From NCBI GenBank assembly GCA_958452935.1, contig CAUDVX010000021.1, positions 1 to 27,374 on the forward strand: 27,374 bases of DNA. Direction: 5' to 3'. Positions within the stretch are counted from its first letter, which is position 1. Every line of letters begins with the position of its first letter. The notes under the pieces were generated by a model, which saw nothing but the letters and a program-made list of their open reading frames with translations, did not search any database and was not told the origin of the DNA. The translations under genes were made by a program, and so were the position numbers. This document shows, piece by piece, positions 19,545 to 26,901 of the stretch. This stretch comes from an uncultured Collinsella sp. GTDB lineage: Bacteria; Actinomycetota; Coriobacteriia; Coriobacteriales; Coriobacteriaceae.

Positions 19545-20269
19545 CAGTACGCACCCCACGGCAGGAGTTTGTCCCCGAGCCTCACGATCCGGTCGTACAG
19601 CACGGTATGACGCTCGTCCGGGTTGCCGTCTCGGTGAAAATGGCCGTAATACCAATGTTTATAGTCCAGGCGGTCCTCGAGCTCGTCGAGGAATCCGGCC
19701 AGCCGGTCCACATCAGGGCGTTCCCAGCCTGGGCCCGGGTAGAGCGTCGGCGAGAGCATGCGCGTCGAGCAGGTATGGGTGATGACGCAGTCGACCTTCC
19801 AGGCGACCTCGTCGAGCCTCGCCCGTGCGGCATCGAAATCGCGCTCGTCCGGCAGCTCCTGCGGCCACCACGAGCTGTACGGGATGCGGTACGCCCTGTC
19901 GACGCTCGTCGCCCCGCCCATGGTGAAGACCGTCTTCCCGTCGAGCTCGAAGACCTCGCCGCGCGTCAGGCGCCGAATGGGCGAGGTATCCGACAGGCGC
20001 TGCGTCAGCCCGCCGTGCCACGGCTCCATGGGGCGCTCCTCCCAGTGGTCGAAGCGCTCGTGGTTGCCGTCGACGAACAGTACCGTGTAGGGGCGCGACT
20101 CCAGCCAGGCGATGTCGGCGCATTCCTCGGCAGAGAAGTCCCACGGAAAGCCAAAGTCGCCGGCGACGATGAGATAGTCGTCGCTGGTAAGACTGCCGCC
20201 GAGCTCCCAGTCGCGGAGCTTTTGCATGTCGAGCCCACCGTGGATGTCGCCCGTCACATAGACCGTCAT
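19544..20269 (-). CDS. Calcineurin-like metallophosphoesterase B, 241 aa
   Basis: The ATG at 20267-20269 overlaps the stop of phosphoesterase A (ATGA), and GAGGCG lies upstream. The motifs are GDIHG (7-11), GDFGFPWD (37-44), GNHERFDHWEE (68-78), THTCS (about 165) and GHFHRDG (about 216). It shares order, spacing and several blocks with phosphoesterase C, so the two look like a tandem duplication that has diverged. It carries an insert before the last histidine motif (YPGPGWERPDVDRL). The enzyme is cytoplasmic and has no signal peptide. Confidence 0.85.
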   Translation of the reverse strand: MTVYVTGDIHGGLDMQKLRDWELGGSLTSDDYLIVAGDFGFPWDFSAEECADIAWLESRPYTVLFVDGNHERFDHWEERPMEPWHGGLTQRLSDTSPIRRLTRGEVFELDGKTVFTMGGATSVDRAYRIPYSSWWPQELPDERDFDAARARLDEVAWKVDCVITHTCSTRMLSPTLYPGPGWERPDVDRLAGFLDELEDRLDYKHWYYGHFHRDGNPDERHTVLYDRIVRLGDKLLPWGAY

Positions 20270-20904
20270 CGGATCGCCTCTTCCCTCTTGTACGCCGCCA
20301 GCTCGCGCTCGACCTGCCTGTCGCCGGTCTCGTTGACCCACCAGGGCCATTTCACCCGGCCGCACGGCTCGTCGACTCCGGCGAACCACTCCCTCAGCCC
20401 GTCGAGGCTCACCGGGGAGTGCCCGTTGGCGTCGCAGCCCACGTCGTAGCGCAGGAGCCCCTGCTTGCGGTTGAACTCGTTGTACGCGCCGCCGCTGCTG
20501 TGGATGTGCCCGTGGAGGTGCCACGATCCATGGCTCATGCCCTGCCAGTCGGCCATGGGGTAATGGCACAGGACGATCTTCTGCCCGTCGATCTTGAGCA
20601 CGCAGATCGGCGGTTCCACGGTGAACGCGCCCGCGACCGCCGGCTGGGTCCAGTCCTTGTCATGGTTTCCCGGGACGAGGTGGATGCGCCTGCAGACGAT
20701 CCGCTTACGCAGCCCGCATGCGTCCTGGGCGGTCATCTTGAATGAGAAATCCCCCAGGATGTAGAGCTCGTCATCCACGGCGACCCTGCCGTTGATGTTG
20801 TCGACGATGGCATCGTTCATCTGCCAAATCGTCTCCCACGGCCGGTCCGTGAACTTCAGGACGTTCTCGTGCCCGAAGTGCGTGTCGCTGGTGAACCAGA
20901 TCAT
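20266..20904 (-). CDS. Calcineurin-like metallophosphoesterase A, 212 aa
   Basis: First gene of the operon. AAGGAG lies about 11 bases upstream of the ATG at 20902-20904. The motifs are SDTHFGH (6-12), GDFSF (51-55), GNHD (79-82), HYP (114-116) and LHGHIH (130-135). These are the metal ligands of the family, with the extra His of the phage- and bacterium-type SDTHFGH subgroup. This subgroup is often found on phages and mobile elements. The C-terminal tail (about 165-212) is charged, with CGRVKWPWWVNETGDRQVER. It differs more from B and C than they do from each other. The three genes overlap by one to four bases and form one transcript. Confidence 0.88.
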   Translation of the reverse strand: MIWFTSDTHFGHENVLKFTDRPWETIWQMNDAIVDNINGRVAVDDELYILGDFSFKMTAQDACGLRKRIVCRRIHLVPGNHDKDWTQPAVAGAFTVEPPICVLKIDGQKIVLCHYPMADWQGMSHGSWHLHGHIHSSGGAYNEFNRKQGLLRYDVGCDANGHSPVSLDGLREWFAGVDEPCGRVKWPWWVNETGDRQVERELAAYKREEAIR

Positions 20905-20969
20905 TCCATTGTCTCCTTGTCGCTAAATACCGTTCTCCTTTGCGCAATTGAGGAGACGTATTTTGAGCG

Positions 20970-20993
20970 ACATGAGGCGTTCGAACCTCATGT
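20970..20993. repeat. Inverted repeat upstream of the phosphoesterase operon
   Basis: ACATGAGG (20970-20977) and CCTCATGT (20986-20993) are perfect 8-bp arms around CGTTCGAA. It lies 66 bases upstream of the first phosphoesterase ATG and may be an operator. The TTCGAA loop recalls a tRNA T-loop but no tRNA is present. Confidence 0.45.
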
Positions 20994-21097
20994 TCTGTGC
21001 TCCAATCTGCCGGATTGTTCCAGCTAAAACTTTAAAACCTCGTGCGGGCAGAAAACCGTGTCCCGTTTGTGGGGTCATAGTATAGGCACTGTTAGAA

Positions 21098-21184
21098 CTA
21101 ATAGCCCAAATCCGTTGCCAACTGGCCACTATTGGCAACTATTAGGCCTTTTAGACAGCCGAACTGACTAATAGCCGCTATTTG
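21098..21184. repeat. CTATTAG/AATAG repeat cluster, right member of the pair
   Basis: CTAATAGCCCAAATCC starts at 21098. The 21124-21145 unit (GGCCACTATTGGCAACTATT onward) matches 450-471 at 21 of 22 positions, and CTAATAGCCGCTATTTG lies at 21168-21184. The word CCCAAATCC/TCCAAATCC is also shared with the left cluster. Confidence 0.5.
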
Positions 21185-21235
21185 TTGGGCCGTTTTGCAA
21201 CCACGAGCGCTGCCGTGGATTCTTGATACGGCGCA

Positions 21236-21265
21236 TCGACAACAGCAATGTCAAGCGGGTAGAAT
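21236..21265 (+). promoter_or_regulatory. Putative promoter of the antisense RNA
   Basis: TCGACA (21236-21241) is 5 of 6 to the -35 consensus and TAGAAT (21260-21265) is 5 of 6 to the -10 consensus, with an 18-base spacer. No coding frame follows before the terminator, so a short untranslated RNA is expected. Confidence 0.5.
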
Positions 21266-21271
21266 GGTGCC

Positions 21272-21358
21272 GACGGCAGCCCAAGTCGTAGGAAGCTGGG
21301 CAGAGCCGTTGCTTTGAAGAGTTAGGTCACCGCCTTAGCGACGGTGGCCTTTCTTTTT
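21272..21358 (+). ncRNA. Putative antisense RNA to the 41-aa peptide gene
   Basis: The RNA would start about 7 bases after the -10 box and end at TTTCTTTTT (21350-21358), about 87 nt. Its first hairpin has an outer stem ACGGC/GCCGT (21273-21277 and 21305-21309) and an inner stem GCCCA/TGGGC (21279-21283 and 21297-21301). The terminator stem AGGTCACCG/CGGTGGCCT (21324-21332 and 21342-21350, one G-U) includes the 41-aa gene's stop codon. The last 24 bases are complementary to the end of that gene, so the two transcripts overlap tail to tail. This is the layout of type I antitoxins such as RatA or SR4. Expression is not shown. Confidence 0.45.
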
Positions 21359-21460
21359 GGGCTTCGAACCCTGCTTGAGTGCCTTGGAAAGGCCGACAAG
21401 GGCCGTGAGGAGCGAGACCGTAGCGGTCAGGAGCTTCACGAGCTCGGTGAAATCGGTCAT
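21335..21460 (-). CDS. 41-aa hydrophobic peptide with basic tail, type I toxin-like
   Basis: The ATG at 21458-21460 has one of the best ribosome sites of the window (GGGAGGTGA, 5-7 bases upstream). The peptide has a short polar start (MTDFTE), a hydrophobic helix LVKLLTATVSLLTALVGLSK (7-26) and a strongly basic end (KPKKKGHRR). One membrane helix plus a charged tail is the plan of Fst/TxpA/BsrG-type toxins and some small bacteriocins. Its 3' end is overlapped by a putative antisense RNA from the other strand. It probably lies downstream of the 82-aa gene on the same strand. The toxin role is inferred. No homologue is recognised. Confidence 0.6.
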   Translation of the reverse strand: MTDFTELVKLLTATVSLLTALVGLSKALKQGSKPKKKGHRR

Positions 21461-21537
21461 GGGCATCACCTCCCATCGGATGGAGGGCTCTGCCCGGCAC
21501 GAGGACTGCCGACAGCGCTGCTGATTCTAGCAGAGCG

Positions 21538-21786
21538 TCATTCTTCTTCGATCAATCCGTGCTCCACTCCCTCGCCGGAATCCAGTCTTTCCGCAGCTCG
21601 ACGAAGGTGTTCTTGATTCCCGCGACCCCAAAACGGATCGTCTTCGTGCTCGTCACGGGCCTTGAGCTTGCCCCTGGCTCTCTCGACGGCCTCGCCAGTC
21701 GCTTGCCGCCGAACCTCATCCTTAACTTCCTCGCCGATCTCCCCAAATTCCAACGCCGGCCCGTTCTTGCTCACCGGTCCGTACAT
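21538..21786 (-). CDS. Hypothetical acidic protein, 82 aa (copy 2)
   Basis: Same gene as 116-364. Here its downstream neighbour, the 41-aa peptide gene, is complete. Confidence 0.5.
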   Translation of the reverse strand: MYGPVSKNGPALEFGEIGEEVKDEVRRQATGEAVERARGKLKARDEHEDDPFWGRGNQEHLRRAAERLDSGEGVEHGLIEEE

Positions 21787-21845
21787 GCTCGGCCCTCCCC
21801 TGCTCGCGACCTGTTTTCCAGCCAAGACCGTACTCGCTATTGCTT

Positions 21846-21937
21846 CTAATAGCTTGAACAGCTCTTCATCCGGCCACTATTAGCAACTATTAGTCCAAAT
21901 CCTCCAGCCCAGCAGCCAATAGCCACCATTAGCCCAG
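21846..21937. repeat. CTATTAG/AATAG cluster, left member (copy 2)
   Basis: Same element as 424-515. From here its partner at 21098-21184 can be seen in its true position on the circle. Confidence 0.5.
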
Positions 21938-22262
21938 CTAAACGACCAAAACAAATCGCCCGGTGCACAGAATCTGAACAGTCACGAGACGCGTTGAACT
22001 CAACATGCGCGGCCTGTCCCGCGTGGACAGCTACAGGGTCGTCTGCGTCGCCGGCCCTGTTGCCATTCAATCAGCTGCATAATATACAGGCAGGTCTCCC
22101 GAGTACTCCCGTCGCCCTAGTGCGTTGCCATTTAAAGCAACGAGTAACGCTTGGGTAAGAGGGCCCACCTTCACTCTTGGTGAATCACTCGCCGCCCCTG
22201 TGCCCTTTTCGGCAATTTCCTGTATCCCTTTTGGAAACTCGAGTGCCTATCTGGCCGACGAA

Positions 22263-22360
22263 AAGATTTAGCGATTTAGCGAATTTAGGTGTACCACTCT
22301 GTGTTAGTTTGTATTTTAGACAGTATTTGTGATACGCTTTGTTTCAATCAGTAGTGGTAC
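22263..22360 (+). promoter_or_regulatory. Replication-control promoter/operator (copy 2)
   Basis: Same element as 841-938. Confidence 0.35.
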
Positions 22361-22394
22361 GATTTCGTTTGTTCAACGAAGGAGGTAATTGTCT

Positions 22395-22553
22395 ATGGCA
22401 GTGGCCGAGGAGAAGAAAAGAATCCAGGTTACTCTGCCTCTCGAAATTTGGCGTGATCTCGATGACTACGCGAAGAGCCGCGGTGTAGCTAAGTCGTCTA
22501 TGGCGGCGATCGCTATCGCCGAGTTTTTGGAGCGTGTTAAAGAGCAAAAATAG
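22395..22553 (+). CDS. CopG-like RHH protein, 52 aa (copy 2)
   Basis: Same gene as 973-1131. Confidence 0.75.
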   Translation: MAVAEEKKRIQVTLPLEIWRDLDDYAKSRGVAKSSMAAIAIAEFLERVKEQK

Positions 22554-22558
22554 ATATG

Positions 22559-22595
22559 AAAAAAGCCCCCTACCGCCAAGTAAGAAGGGCTTTTT
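22559..22595 (+). terminator. Terminator after the RHH gene (copy 2)
   Basis: Same element as 1137-1173. Confidence 0.7.
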
Positions 22596-22740
22596 CCATG
22601 TTCAAATGTGGCTTTCTGGCCTGTTACCTGCAATCCTAGCACACGTATGCTTCGATTTGGGTCCCTATGTTGAAGTACTACCAAAATACTATGGCATCAC
22701 TTCGACTGATGGCTAGATAGCCTCAATGAGAGGCTAGTTT

Positions 22741-23340
22741 ATGGATACCAGAAATTTAAAACCGGACGCGGGCGGTGGCTATCCGTGGGACACGGATAGC
22801 CACCCGTCCGGCCCCGCAAGCCCGTCTGGAATGGGGGCGGCGTCCGATTTCGCGAATCAGGCCGTCACAGATGCCGCCATGCCCAATAGTGAGAGTCACC
22901 GCGAAGCACTTCGCCGGGCATCGGATGAATCGTCCCGTGTCGCCCACATGGTGCAGGATATGGTCAGCGAGAAGGTCGCGATCATCAAGCCGCCGTGGAT
23001 GCTCGAGCTCGGTTTGCCTAGACTTGACACCGATATCATGGGGCGGATTTGGTCGTTCCAGCGCAAGGACGTTTACAAATCCACCTGCTACATCAGCCTT
23101 GCCACCATGGCGGCGGACGTCAACTCGGATCGGTCGAACGTCAAGAAGAGAATCGATAAGCTCGTCGAACTCGGTCTTTTGATTAAGTCGCCGCGTGGTA
23201 ATAACAAATCTGTTGAGTACCGGCTCGATATGACGGCGATCGCTAAGCGCAGGCTCGAAGTCGAGGAGGGTAGGAAAAAGCAACGCGCCGAGAATTCGGC
23301 GAAACGCAAAGCTCAGTGGGACGCAAAGCACTCTGCCTAG
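22741..23340 (+). CDS. Winged-helix replication initiator candidate, 199 aa (copy 2)
   Basis: Same gene as 1319-1918, with its leader hairpin at 22718-22736 and internal inverted repeat at 22762-22811. Confidence 0.65.
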   Translation: MDTRNLKPDAGGGYPWDTDSHPSGPASPSGMGAASDFANQAVTDAAMPNSESHREALRRASDESSRVAHMVQDMVSEKVAIIKPPWMLELGLPRLDTDIMGRIWSFQRKDVYKSTCYISLATMAADVNSDRSNVKKRIDKLVELGLLIKSPRGNNKSVEYRLDMTAIAKRRLEVEEGRKKQRAENSAKRKAQWDAKHSA

Positions 23341-23346
23341 TTTGAA

Positions 23347-23392
23347 GGGCTATGGGTTGTATGAACCCATAGCCCTATTTCTTTTTCTTACA
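23347..23392 (+). terminator. Initiator terminator/iteron pair (copy 2)
   Basis: Same element as 1925-1970. Confidence 0.7.
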
Positions 23393-23854
23393 AACTATGG
23401 GTTGAAAGAACCTACAGTATAGCTATGGGTTCTTTCAACCCATAGTTTGGCGAAAAATCATTTTATTGATAGGGGGTTAAATAACGGTTCTTCAGCAAGA
23501 CTATTGGTTAGGACAACCCATAGTCTTGCTGACAGAGATCGCGGACGCTTTTCCGTGACGGTATAGCTATGGGTTGAAAGAACCCATAGACAATTTAAGC
23601 CACTTTTCTAGCTATGGGTTAATCTAACCCATAGAAAGCGATCGAAAAATGCCAAAAAGTACCGGAATAGTTATTTCAACCCATAGTTTGAGCCTGTGTT
23701 AACCGGGGCCAACTTATCAACTATGGGTTGTCTCACGAGACTATGGGTTGAAATAACCCATGCCAACTATGGGTTCAGTTAACCCATGCACTATGGGTTG
23801 AAATAACCACAACTATGGGTTGAAATAACCACAACTATGGGTTCATACAACCCA
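23350..23854. repeat. Iteron array (copy 2)
   Basis: Same array as 1928-2432. Confidence 0.8.
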
Positions 23855-23959
23855 CCAAGTCTGACTAGAGTGAATAAGATTCACTTAGTCTGAACTCAAG
23901 GGAGAAACGGAGAAATCTACCAGAAAGCATTTAACAATCGAAAGATATACAAACAAGGA

Positions 23960-24237
23960 GATCCTTCGTCCTTGCCCTCCGTTCGGCTACGCCTCACTCC
24001 GCGTCGCCTGTGGCTCCTTGGCGCTCGCTACGCTCGCACTCCGGTCGCCTTCGGCTCCCTGCGCGTCGGCTGCGCCTCCTTGCCCTCCGCGCGCTTGCGC
24101 ACGCTCCGCGTCGCCTGCGGCTCCTTGGCATGGCCTTCGGCCAAAAGTGTGGGGGCTCCGCCCCAACTCCCCACCCACGTTCTCGCCGATCCCCGGCGCC
24201 GGCGTCGCCTTCGGCTCCCCGGGCGACCTATCGCACT
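23960..24237. repeat. GC-rich hairpin tract (copy 2)
   Basis: Same tract as 2538-2815, non-coding. Confidence 0.55.
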
Positions 24238-24432
24238 CAGTCGCAACCCGTCCGATTCGGCAATGAGTGCCGAATCCGATTCCCGGTCGATCGGGATACC
24301 GGTATTCAGTCAACCTTGCACAGAATACCGCTAGAAGGTCACAGAATTGAAAATAGGACGACTTATTGGTGGGGTTTGACCGTTTTCTCATTGCTATATA
24401 AAACGAGGTCTTAAATCGGCTCTCAGTGGCCT

Positions 24433-24468
24433 AAAAAGAGACAGGAGCACCTTTCGATACCCCTGTCC
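24433..24468 (-). terminator. par operon terminator (copy 2)
   Basis: Same element as 3011-3046. Confidence 0.45.
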
Positions 24469-24526
24469 TGATCCTCTTGGGCTTCCATTTTGTCACAACG
24501 TTAAGAACGTCACGCCGCCCTCTTCG

Positions 24527-24829
24527 TTAAAACCCGTTTTCGGCAAGGTACTCGTCGAACAGCTCACGTGCGATGTCGGAAACGGACTTGTCCTCCTCGA
24601 GTGCGGCCTGCTTCAAGCGCTTGCGATGGCTCTCGGGAACGTAGACAGACAGCTGTACAAGCCTCTCAGATGCCCCTTCAGCGCCTTTTTTGGGGCGCCC
24701 GGCTTTCCGTACCTGCGGAGCCGGTTTCTGGGACTCAGATGCGCTCTCAACGATTTTCTGCTGCCTCTCTTCGGCCTTCTCCGCGGCGACGTCGAAGTAG
24801 GAGGTCGATTTCTTGAACTTTCCGGCCAT
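24527..24829 (-). CDS. RHH partition partner, 100 aa (copy 2)
   Basis: Same gene as 3105-3407. Confidence 0.75.
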   Translation of the reverse strand: MAGKFKKSTSYFDVAAEKAEERQQKIVESASESQKPAPQVRKAGRPKKGAEGASERLVQLSVYVPESHRKRLKQAALEEDKSVSDIARELFDEYLAENGF

Positions 24830-25380
24830 TACAGGACCTCTTCGATCTCGTCCAGGATGTTTTCGATTGCCAGGGCTGCCTTGCCGCTCTTCGCGATTTC
24901 GTACACGGGCTTGCCCAGGGCCGCGCCCTGCTTGAAGGCCGCTGCGGTCGGAACGGTGCCCAGCACGGGCAAGTCATCGGCTTCGAGTAGTTCGAGGAAC
25001 TGGCGGTCGACCGTCTGGTTTGCCGCGAAGTTGTTGACGATGATTGCGAAGGACAAATCGGGATTGGCCTCGGTGATGACCTTGATCGTGCGTTTCATCG
25101 GCTTTAGGCCGAGGGTGCCTGGCTGGACCGGGATGATCGCGATGTCGGCGTTTTTCGCGTACGTGGCCGTCTCGTCACTCAGGAAACCCGGCGTGTCGAT
25201 GACGTTTACGGCGTTCTCGTCGTCGAGCAGGTTCTTCTCGTGGTTCGCGCCGCCCTGAGGGTCGAGATTGCCGAATCCGACTTTGTGGCCGCGCCGCTCG
25301 AGGCCCCAGGCGATCTCGTCCGCGAACGTCGTCTTGCCGACGCCGCCCTTCTGATTGACTAGCAGGATGTTCGTCGCCAT
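24829..25380 (-). CDS. parA: ParA-family partition ATPase, 183 aa (copy 2)
   Basis: Same gene as 3407-3958. Confidence 0.9.
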   Translation of the reverse strand: MATNILLVNQKGGVGKTTFADEIAWGLERRGHKVGFGNLDPQGGANHEKNLLDDENAVNVIDTPGFLSDETATYAKNADIAIIPVQPGTLGLKPMKRTIKVITEANPDLSFAIIVNNFAANQTVDRQFLELLEADDLPVLGTVPTAAAFKQGAALGKPVYEIAKSGKAALAIENILDEIEEVL

Positions 25381-25402
25381 GTCCTCCCCTTTCTGAATAG
25401 CG

Positions 25403-25486
25403 TAGTCATATATTAGCACATTAATATATGACTACATTAAGTAATTCTAAGTCGCAGGTAGAAATATATGAACATACTAAGCAATT
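25403..25486. promoter_or_regulatory. parA operator / candidate parS (copy 2)
   Basis: Same element as 3981-4064. Confidence 0.6.
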
Positions 25487-25512
25487 AGCATAGTACTACA
25501 TCAACGCGGTTA

Positions 25513-25541
25513 CGGCTGTGGGTTGGTTTAACCCACAGCCG
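25513..25541. repeat. Iteron-like hairpin near par (copy 2)
   Basis: Same element as 4091-4119. Confidence 0.7.
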
Positions 25542-25790
25542 GGCTAAAGTTGCCAAAAGGGGCACAAAGGACAATACGGTTACAAGGTCGCTGATTGCGA
25601 GACGGAGGCCCTTCCGACCGCCGACGCGGCGAGGCGATTACGCGAGTGGGAACGCAAGGGTAAAAACGCATCGTCACTGAATCAGTGAGTCAGTATTCTT
25701 TAGTGTTAGATGATGGATATTGAAATTAATTAGCGAGATAATGTGCATATCTCATAATGTATGCGTTTCACCATGAGAGGGGGGTCTGTC

Positions 25791-25904
25791 ATGAGCTGGA
25801 AACCGAGAAAATGCGTTATCGCCGGTCTCGTGACAACCGGTCCTGGCAGCGGCTTGTTTGCAACTGCAATGACATCGTACCGACTTTTCACTTACATGTT
25901 CTAA
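25791..25904 (+). CDS. Small peptide, 37 aa (copy 2)
   Basis: Same gene as 4369-4482. Confidence 0.5.
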   Translation: MSWKPRKCVIAGLVTTGPGSGLFATAMTSYRLFTYMF

Positions 25905-25916
25905 AAGGCGGTTGCC

Positions 25917-26156
25917 ATGCTGTCGCAAAATCAATCGAGATACTTGGACACAATCGGCTTTATCCTGCTCGCATCACTCTTTGCTAGCGACCTTTTGCTG
26001 AAACCGCCCAAGGAACTCGTTTTGCTTGCCATAGACTGCATTTCCGCCCTTTACTTTACGGCAACCCTATTCGTCGGACTAAAGGAGAGGAAAAAAGGCG
26101 CAGTCGTTGCATCTGCCGTAGGCGTGATCATAGCCATTGCATCATTCTTTATCTGA
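25917..26156 (+). CDS. Small integral membrane protein, 79 aa (copy 2)
   Basis: Same gene as 4495-4734. Confidence 0.7.
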   Translation: MLSQNQSRYLDTIGFILLASLFASDLLLKPPKELVLLAIDCISALYFTATLFVGLKERKKGAVVASAVGVIIAIASFFI

Positions 26157-26493
26157 CACATTGGTGATTTAGGGGCGATATCGTAGGAATACGACCGGGA
26201 GAGTCGGGACCATAGGCTCCGGTAAGAACCTTCGCCATGCCCCACGCATCGAGCCCGATGATTTCCCCGCCGGACGCCCTGACGGTCACGGCCTCCGACG
26301 TCCACGGGATCCCGTCGTCCGTGAGGCGGATGGGTGTGACGTTGCCGGCGTCCATCCGCCTCACGACCTCATCCCACTCATCGCACCAGCCCGGCTTGAG
26401 CCATTTGATGACGGTCGGACGCGAGACGCCAAGGACGCACGGGCGCGGCTCGAGCTCTAATCCATGAGGTCCCAGTTTGTAATACGTGAACAT
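26149..26493 (-). CDS. HTH-like small protein, 114 aa (copy 2)
   Basis: Same gene as 4727-5071. Confidence 0.55.
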   Translation of the reverse strand: MFTYYKLGPHGLELEPRPCVLGVSRPTVIKWLKPGWCDEWDEVVRRMDAGNVTPIRLTDDGIPWTSEAVTVRASGGEIIGLDAWGMAKVLTGAYGPDSPGRIPTISPLNHQCVR

Positions 26494-26522
26494 ATGACTA
26501 CATTAACATGGTCATGTATTAA
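26488..26522. promoter_or_regulatory. Operator-like element over the 114-aa gene start (copy 2)
   Basis: Same element as 5066-5100. Confidence 0.5.
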
Positions 26523-26730
26523 CGAACGTTATATGCTGAGCTGGATCCGCCCGTCTGTTATCTTGGCTGCTGACCGCTGAGAACATGGCCGCCGTCATCG
26601 GCAAGGATGGCGTGGAGACGGAGATTCAGGTGGGGTAGATGCGCCAAACACTGGGCAAGCCTGGCTTCGATTGGCTGTTTAATAAGCACTAACGGTTGAG
26701 TTATTGCATCATAATCGCAGCTGTAAATAG

Positions 26731-26776
26731 GTGACCATATGACCATGCTAACATGTGCGCACAGTCATATGGTCAC
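26731..26776. promoter_or_regulatory. 13-bp inverted repeat (copy 2)
   Basis: Same element as 5309-5354. Confidence 0.6.
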
Positions 26777-26847
26777 AGTTGTAGATCGGTTTAATCTGTG
26801 GCCCTTAAGCTGAAGCTGCCTCAACGAACCGTGGCTGGCGAGACGAA

Positions 26848-26879
26848 AAAGGGGAATCCCTTTTGCGGGATTCCCCTTT
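26848..26879 (-). terminator. Surface-protein terminator (copy 2)
   Basis: Same element as 5426-5457. Confidence 0.85.
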
Positions 26880-26901
26880 CCGAGTCGTTATGCGATTTGT
26901 C

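Larger units (their letters stand above)
20905..21334. other. Intergenic region upstream of the phosphoesterases
   Basis: No gene is supported. It holds the ACATGAGG/CCTCATGT hairpin (20970-20993), the right CTATTAG cluster (21098-21184) and the promoter and 5' part of the putative antisense RNA (21236-21334). Confidence 0.5.

Noticed and set aside
18882..20449. Plus-strand frames opposite the phosphoesterases (18882-19610, 19607-20449)
   Set aside because: The minus-strand genes carry all metal-binding motifs and coupled starts. The opposite frames have no motif and result from GC-rich third positions.
20970..21000. tRNA gene suggested by GTTCGAAC
   Set aside because: Only a T-loop-like palindrome is present. 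No anticodon arm or acceptor stem can be drawn around it on either strand.
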